From an uncultured Collinsella sp. (lineage in GTDB: Bacteria; Actinomycetota; Coriobacteriia; Coriobacteriales; Coriobacteriaceae): a stretch of DNA of 10,411 nt. A program made the translations under genes and the position numbers. This document shows, piece by piece, positions 6,570 through 10,411 of this stretch. Each line of letters starts with the position of its first letter. Within the stretch, counting starts at the first letter, position 1. The stretch spans positions 1 to 10,411 of the forward strand of contig UQUG01000068.1 of the NCBI GenBank assembly GCA_900544205.1, in the 5' to 3' direction. Under the pieces are notes generated by a model. That model did not search any database. It was not told where the DNA came from and saw only the letters and a list, made by a program, of their open reading frames with translations.

Positions 6570-7439
6570 ATGGCCCAGATTACCGCCGCTATGGTCAAGC
6601 AGCTCCGCGAGATGACCGACTCCCCGATGATGGAGTGCAAGAAGGCTCTCGTCGAGGCTGACGGCGACATGGACGCCGCTGTCGACGTCCTGCGTAAGAA
6701 CGGCCTTGCCAAGGCTGCCAAGAAGGCTGGCCGTGAGACCAACGAGGGCGCTGTCGCCGCGTTCGTCTCTGAGGATGGCAAGACCGGCGCTCTGCTCGAG
6801 CTCTCCTGCGAGACCGACTTCGTTGGCTCTAACGCCAAGTTCACCGGCTTTGCTTCCAAGGTCGCTGAGGTTGTCGCTACCACCGAGCCTGCTGACGTCG
6901 ACGCTCTGCTCGAGAAGCCGATGGGCGAGGAGACCGTTTCCTCCGAGCTCACCGAGATGATTCACATCATGGGCGAGAACATGAAGATCTCCCGCTTCGC
7001 TGCCCGCAAGGCTGAGAACGGCGCGCTCGCTTCTTACATCCACATGGGTGGTAAGATCGGCGTCCTCGTCGAGTTCGCCTTCGAGAAGGCTGAGACCGCT
7101 CAGGCTGAATCCTTCAAGACCTTCGCTCACGACGTTGCCCTTCAGGTTGCCGCCGTCGCCCCGATCTGCGCTACCCGCGATCAGGTTCCGGCCGAGACCG
7201 TCGAGCACGAGAAGCAGATCTACATGGCTCAGGCTGCCGAGTCCGGTAAGCCCGAGGCTATCCAGGAGAAGATGGCTGTCGGCCGTCTGGAGAAGTTCTA
7301 CAAGCAGTCCGTGCTCACCGAGCAGGAGTTCATCAAGGACAGCTCCCTCACCATCAAGAAGTACGCTGAGCAGGTCTCCAAGGAGCTCGGCGACACCATT
7401 ACCGTCGTTGCCTTTGACCGTCTGGTCCGTGGCGAGTAA
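6570..7439 (+). CDS. tsf: Translation elongation factor Ts
   Basis: A 289-residue protein. EF-Ts is the nucleotide exchange factor that releases GDP from EF-Tu. The N-terminal UBA-like domain (about 1-45) contains VKQLREMTDSPMMECKKAL, and the EF-Tu-contacting core has ELSCETDFVGSN with the invariant TDFV (82-85). GGKIGVLVEF and FAHDVALQVAA mark the rest of the dimerisation/core domain, and FYKQSVLTEQEFIKD marks the C-terminal module. ATG 6570 is supported by GAAAGGA (6557-6563); a TTG at 6555 in the same frame is unlikely. Codon use is strongly biased like rpsB, indicating high expression. No promoter stands out in the 45-base gap, so tsf is probably read from the rpsB promoter. Transcription ends at the hairpin 24 bases past its stop. 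Confidence 0.97.
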   Translation: MAQITAAMVKQLREMTDSPMMECKKALVEADGDMDAAVDVLRKNGLAKAAKKAGRETNEGAVAAFVSEDGKTGALLELSCETDFVGSNAKFTGFASKVAEVVATTEPADVDALLEKPMGEETVSSELTEMIHIMGENMKISRFAARKAENGALASYIHMGGKIGVLVEFAFEKAETAQAESFKTFAHDVALQVAAVAPICATRDQVPAETVEHEKQIYMAQAAESGKPEAIQEKMAVGRLEKFYKQSVLTEQEFIKDSSLTIKKYAEQVSKELGDTITVVAFDRLVRGE

Positions 7440-7462
7440 ATAAGCTCTTGTAGCTGGTAATG

Positions 7463-7497
7463 AGCAGGCTGTGGGTTTTACTCACAGCCTGCTTTTT
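7463..7497 (+). terminator. Intrinsic terminator of rpsB-tsf
   Basis: Bases 7463-7475 pair with 7481-7493 in a 13-bp stem with one G-T pair and a TTTTA loop, followed by a run of Ts through 7497. It follows tsf and insulates the ribosomal unit from pyrH. Confidence 0.92.
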
Positions 7498-7500
7498 CAT

Positions 7501-7516
7501 GGCTCTTCTTAGAGCC
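7501..7516 (+). repeat. Perfect 6-bp inverted repeat upstream of the pyrH -10 box
   Basis: GGCTCT (7501-7506) and AGAGCC (7511-7516) are perfect inverted copies around a TCTT loop. The element lies between the tsf terminator and the pyrH -10 box, over the region where the -35 and spacer would be. It could be an operator, a back-up terminator (followed only by TTT) or chance. Confidence 0.6.
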
Positions 7517-7518
7517 TT

Positions 7519-7527
7519 TGATAGAAT
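7519..7527 (+). promoter_or_regulatory. Extended -10 promoter of pyrH-frr-uppS-cdsA
   Basis: TGATAGAAT matches an extended -10 (TG, one base, then TAGAAT at 7522-7527). No good -35 lies 17 bases upstream, which is typical of extended -10 promoters. It sits between the tsf terminator and the pyrH ribosome binding site, where a new promoter is needed. The predicted leader is only about 24 bases. Confidence 0.6.
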
Positions 7528-7543
7528 GTTGAGAGTTCAATCT

Positions 7544-7551
7544 AAAGGAGG
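7544..7551 (+). promoter_or_regulatory. Ribosome binding site that sets the TTG start of pyrH
   Basis: AAAGGAGG lies 6 bases before TTG 7558. No ATG or GTG is available at that distance, and the first downstream in-frame ATG is inside the kinase core, so the TTG is the start. Confidence 0.9.
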
Positions 7552-7557
7552 ATCGCT

Positions 7558-8280
7558 TTGTCCGACATCCGATATAAACGCGTGCTTCTTAAGCTTTCCG
7601 GCGAAGCACTGATGGGCGACGGCCAATATGGCATCGACCCCAAGGTTACCGACCATCTTGCCAAGCAGGTCAAGGAGCTACTCGCCGTTGGCCATGAGGT
7701 CGGCGTCGTTGTCGGCGGCGGCAATATTTTCCGCGGCATGGCCGGCGCTGCTGGTGGCATGGAGCGTGCTCAGGCCGACTACATGGGCATGCTGGCAACC
7801 GTTATGAACGCGCTCGCCCTGCAGGATTCCTTCGAACATAACGATGTTCCCTGCCGCGTGATGAGCGCTATCCAGATGAACGAGATCTGCGAGCCCTATA
7901 TTCGCCGTCGCGCCATCAACCACCTTTCCAAGGGCAACGTCGTTATTTTTGCCGCCGGTTCGGGCAATCCGTACTTTACGACCGACACCGCCGCGGCTCT
8001 TCGTGCGTGCGAGATCGGCGCCGAGATTCTGATCAAGGCCACCAAGGTCGACGGCATCTATGACAAGGATCCCGTCAAGTGCGCCGATGCCGTCCGCTTT
8101 GACAAGATCACCTACCATGAGGTGCTCGTCCGCGGTCTGCAGGTTATGGATTCCACGGCTACGGCACTGTGCCAGGACAACCGTATGCCGATTTTGGTCC
8201 TCAACATCGATGGCGAGGACACCGTCAAGCGCGCGCTCGCGGGTGAGCCCGTCGGCACGCTCGTCTATCAGGAGGATTAA
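7558..8280 (+). CDS. pyrH: Uridylate (UMP) kinase, TTG start
   Basis: A 240-residue protein, the normal size. It phosphorylates UMP to UDP with ATP and is a hexameric member of the amino-acid-kinase family, unrelated to eukaryotic UMP kinases. Motifs in order: KLSGEAL (12-18) for phosphate binding, GGGNIFRG (53-60), the YMGMLATVMNALAL helix that carries the usual regulatory and dimer surface, GNPYFTTDTAAALR (136-149) for UMP binding, and KVDGIYDKDP (163-172) for ATP. The TTG start is set by a strong AAAGGAGG site. It leads a unit with frr two bases downstream. The rpsB-tsf-pyrH-frr order is one of the most conserved in bacteria, but here a terminator and new promoter split it after tsf. Confidence 0.98.
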   Translation: MSDIRYKRVLLKLSGEALMGDGQYGIDPKVTDHLAKQVKELLAVGHEVGVVVGGGNIFRGMAGAAGGMERAQADYMGMLATVMNALALQDSFEHNDVPCRVMSAIQMNEICEPYIRRRAINHLSKGNVVIFAAGSGNPYFTTDTAAALRACEIGAEILIKATKVDGIYDKDPVKCADAVRFDKITYHEVLVRGLQVMDSTATALCQDNRMPILVLNIDGEDTVKRALAGEPVGTLVYQED

Positions 8281-8282
8281 GC

Positions 8283-8819
8283 ATGGCAGAGAACATCACC
8301 GCCCACATGGACAAGTCGCTCGAGTCCCTCAAGCATAACTTCTCCAAGGTCCGTACCGGCCGCGCCAATGCCAACATTCTGTCCGACATCACCGTCGATT
8401 ATTACGGTGTTCCCACGCCGGTCACGCAGGTTGCCGCCGTCAAGACCCCGGAGGCCCACATGCTGCTCATCGAGCCGTGGGACAAGGCGCTTATCAACGC
8501 CATCGTCAAGGCCATCGGCGCTTCCGATTTGGGTATTACCCCCAACTCCGATGGCGCCGTCGTTCGTCTGCCGTTCCCGGCTCCCACCGAGGAGCGCCGT
8601 CGCGAGCTCGTCAAGGAGTGCCGCGAGTACGCCGAGCAGGCCAAGGTGTCTATCCGTAACATCCGTCGCGACTTCAACAACAAGCTCGAGCGCGATGAGG
8701 AGCTCACCGAGGACGATGTCCGTCGCGAGCAGGCTAAGGTCCAGAAGCACACTGATGAGTATGTCGCCAAGGTCGAGGAGCTTCTGAAGGAAAAAGAAGC
8801 CGAGGTCATGGAGATCTAA
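8283..8819 (+). CDS. frr: Ribosome recycling factor
   Basis: A 178-residue protein, slightly shorter than the usual 185. With EF-G it splits post-termination ribosomes. The tRNA-like three-helix domain has FSKVRTGRANANIL (helix 1), then the small beta/alpha domain with YYGVPTPVTQVA, LLIEPWDKALINAIVKAI and SDLGITPNSDGAVVRLPFP. The long C-terminal helices contain TEERRRELVKECREYAEQAKVSIRNIRRD and a Lys/Glu-rich end. The shortness is at the extreme N-terminus, where a few residues before the first helix are missing. AGGAGG at the end of pyrH (8270-8275) serves as its ribosome binding site, so translation of the two is probably coupled. uppS begins one base after its stop. Confidence 0.97.
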   Translation: MAENITAHMDKSLESLKHNFSKVRTGRANANILSDITVDYYGVPTPVTQVAAVKTPEAHMLLIEPWDKALINAIVKAIGASDLGITPNSDGAVVRLPFPAPTEERRRELVKECREYAEQAKVSIRNIRRDFNNKLERDEELTEDDVRREQAKVQKHTDEYVAKVEELLKEKEAEVMEI

Positions 8820-8820
8820 G

Positions 8821-9615
8821 GTGCAATACGACGAGCATAAACTGGTCGAGTACTTTGCCGACGCCCCCGCGGGCGTCGGTTTTTCCGACCTTGACCTCAA
8901 TAACATTCCGCACCATATCTCGTGCATCATGGACGGCAACGGTCGTTGGGCCACATCGCGCGGTCTTGCACGCACCGAGGGCCACAAGGCGGGTATCGTC
9001 TCCCTTCGCGAGATTATTACCGCCTGCGTGCGTCTGGGCGTCGACGTGCTTTCGGCCTATGCATTTTCTACCGAAAACTGGAACCGCCCGCAGCATGAGG
9101 TCAACGTTCTGATGCACCTGTTTGCTAAGACGTTTATCGACGAGCTGCCGCTGCTCAAGCGTGAGAACGTGCGTGTTGTCTTTTTGGGCGACATTTCTGC
9201 GCTGCCCAAGAAGACCCGCGACGTCTTTGAGCGTGGTCTTGCCGAGTGCGCTGACCATACGGGCATGACGCTGGCACTGGCCGTTAACTACGGCGCCCGT
9301 GCCGAGATCACTCGCGCCGCCCGCCAGATCGCGCTCGACGCCGCCGCCGGTAAGATCGACCCCGCCGCAATTGACGACGATATGGTGGCCTCCCATCTTT
9401 ACACCGCCGGTCTTCCCGATCCGGAGCTCGTGATTCGCACCTCTGGCGAGCTGCGTCTTTCGAACTATCTGCTGTGGCAGGTAGCTTATTCTGAGTTCTA
9501 CGTTACCGATACCTATTGGCCCGACTTTGATCGTTGGGGCCTTGTCGACGCCATTTTGGCCTACCAGGGCCGCGACCGTAGGTTTGGTGGACTGAGTAAG
9601 ACCGAGGAGGCTTAA
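8821..9615 (+). CDS. uppS: Cis-prenyltransferase, (di-trans,poly-cis) polyprenyl diphosphate synthase
   Basis: A 264-residue UppS-family enzyme that adds isopentenyl diphosphate units to make the long polyprenyl diphosphate, normally undecaprenyl, that carries cell wall precursors. Motifs: ISCIMDGNGRWA with catalytic Asp38; the GHKAG segment; FSTENWNRP (82-90); and RTSGELRLSNYLLWQVAYSE starting at Arg206, followed by TYWPDF near the C-terminus. About 30 residues precede the catalytic motif. The GTG start is one base after the frr stop and has GGAG (8810-8813) upstream; no ATG is available before the catalytic motif. Product chain length cannot be read from the sequence, and other actinobacteria use paralogues with different chain lengths. 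It is followed by cdsA, the usual order. Confidence 0.95.
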   Translation: MQYDEHKLVEYFADAPAGVGFSDLDLNNIPHHISCIMDGNGRWATSRGLARTEGHKAGIVSLREIITACVRLGVDVLSAYAFSTENWNRPQHEVNVLMHLFAKTFIDELPLLKRENVRVVFLGDISALPKKTRDVFERGLAECADHTGMTLALAVNYGARAEITRAARQIALDAAAGKIDPAAIDDDMVASHLYTAGLPDPELVIRTSGELRLSNYLLWQVAYSEFYVTDTYWPDFDRWGLVDAILAYQGRDRRFGGLSKTEEA

Positions 9616-9617
9616 TC

Positions 9618-10411
9618 GTGTCCGATCGTCCCAAGACATCCACTTCCAAGGCGCCTGTTCCTGCAGCGCCTGCGACGCCTGCTACGAAGGGCGGCACCGG
9701 CTCCTGGCTGGCGGGCTTTATCACCCGTGCCGCCGCCGGCATCGTCTATGCCGTCGTCTTTATCCTGTGCTTGGTTTTGGGTATTGTGCCCACGGCCATC
9801 TTTGTTTCCGTCATGAGCGGCCTGTGCTGCTATGAGTTCTTTCGCATGACGAGGCTCGATGGCAAGGTGGCCAACGAGCGCTTGGGTATCGCTGCCGCCG
9901 TGCTCTTTCCGCTGTCGGCATTGGGCGATTCGATGTTGTTGAATGCCCTGCTTTTTGCCTTGATGCTCGCGGTGGGCATTTGGTATGTCTGGTCGCCGCG
10001 CACCCGTATCGCCGATGTGGCCGTGACGCTCATGGGTCCTATCTACACCGGCTTTATGCTGTCGGCCATCGTGCTGCTGCGCGACGCCGTTCCTGGTTTT
10101 GCCGGCGCCCTGCTTTCGGTGGGCGTGTGCGCCTCGCTCTGGGTCTCTGATTCGTTTGCCTATATCGTGGGCAGCCGTATCGGTAAGCACAAGATGGTCC
10201 CCAAGATCTCTCCCAAAAAGAGCTGGGAGGGCTTTGTCGGCGGCATTCTGGGCTCAGTTTTGATCTGGCTTATTCTGTGGGCCACGCACTTTTATAAGCT
10301 GAGCCTGCCCTATGCGTTGCTGTGCGGCGTGGTCGTCTCCATCCTGGGCGTTATCGGCGACCTCATTGAGTCGCGCATCAAGCGTGGCGTGGGCGTCAAG
10401 GATTCCGGCAA
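9618..10411 (+). CDS. cdsA: Phosphatidate cytidylyltransferase (CDP-diglyceride synthase), 3' end cut off
   Basis: The open frame runs from GTG 9618 to the window edge, giving 264 residues and a partial codon. The GTG has GAGGAGG (9604-9610) 7 bases upstream. CdsA is an integral membrane enzyme that makes CDP-diacylglycerol from CTP and phosphatidic acid for phospholipid synthesis. Residues 1-29 are a hydrophilic Ala/Pro/Thr-rich tail. Hydrophobic membrane segments follow at about 38-68, 88-102, 107-125, 133-153, 160-185, 207-223 and 230-247. The conserved SDSFAYIVGSRIGKHKM (177-193) and ISPKKSWEG (197-205) are present. The family signature S-x-x-K-R-x4-K-D begins at Ser252 and is cut by the window edge just after KDSG. 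By synteny the next genes may be dxr and rseP, but none is visible. Confidence 0.95.
   Translation, partial: MSDRPKTSTSKAPVPAAPATPATKGGTGSWLAGFITRAAAGIVYAVVFILCLVLGIVPTAIFVSVMSGLCCYEFFRMTRLDGKVANERLGIAAAVLFPLSALGDSMLLNALLFALMLAVGIWYVWSPRTRIADVAVTLMGPIYTGFMLSAIVLLRDAVPGFAGALLSVGVCASLWVSDSFAYIVGSRIGKHKMVPKISPKKSWEGFVGGILGSVLIWLILWATHFYKLSLPYALLCGVVVSILGVIGDLIESRIKRGVGVKDSG

Noticed and set aside
5706..7208. A 500-codon open frame on the minus strand across rpsB and tsf
   Set aside because: It is the mirror of two highly codon-biased genes. Its translation is a Leu/Gly/Asp/Val-rich low-complexity sequence with no family motif, and rpsB and tsf on the plus strand are certain.
1..10411. Novel defence, mobile or biosynthetic system
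   Set aside because: Every gene maps to a known housekeeping family on one strand, with short gaps. No repeats, integrase target sites or foreign-looking segments are visible; the Xer protein has a chromosomal housekeeping context rather than a phage or transposon one.

Overview
The window is a single-strand (+) housekeeping segment of a high-GC bacterial chromosome. Gene order (rnhB, yraN, comM, dprA, trmFO, xer, rpsB, tsf, pyrH, frr, uppS, cdsA), GC-rich coding sequence, predominant AAG lysine codons in the ribosomal genes and Gram-positive-type AGGAGG ribosome binding sites suggest an anaerobic actinobacterium, most likely Coriobacteriia and perhaps Collinsella. That placement comes from general resemblance, not a search. 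I see no mobile element, CRISPR array, rRNA or tRNA gene, phage gene or obviously foreign segment.

Layout. Positions 1-171 are the 3' end of rnhB (RNase HII), followed by a very strong intrinsic terminator (221-262). A second unit runs from 361 to 5570: yraN, comM, dprA, trmFO and a Xer-type tyrosine recombinase. Its genes overlap or nearly touch (TGATG, TAATG and ATAG junctions), so they are probably co-transcribed and translationally coupled. The theme is DNA handling: a YraN putative nuclease-fold protein, the ComM branch-migration ATPase, the DprA RecA loader and a chromosome-dimer recombinase, with the tRNA m5U54 methyltransferase TrmFO embedded among them.

A third unit is rpsB-tsf (ribosomal protein S2 and EF-Ts). 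It has a clear extended -10 promoter (5626-5654), a leader of about 135 nt with predicted hairpins, and an intrinsic terminator (7463-7497). A fourth unit starts from a probable extended -10 promoter (7519-7527): pyrH (TTG start), frr, uppS and cdsA, the last cut by the window edge. It links UMP kinase, ribosome recycling, the polyprenyl carrier lipid for the cell wall, and CDP-diacylglycerol for phospholipids, an arrangement conserved across many bacteria.

I did not find an undescribed system. The most notable point is the Xer recombinase. Its conserved N-terminus is encoded upstream of any ATG, GTG or TTG, and the best fit is an ATA start inside the trmFO stop (ATAG), preceded by GGGGG. Other points worth checking are DprA, which lacks the usual N-terminal domain and has an altered SGxARGID motif, the structured rpsB leader, and a perfect inverted repeat overlapping the pyrH promoter.
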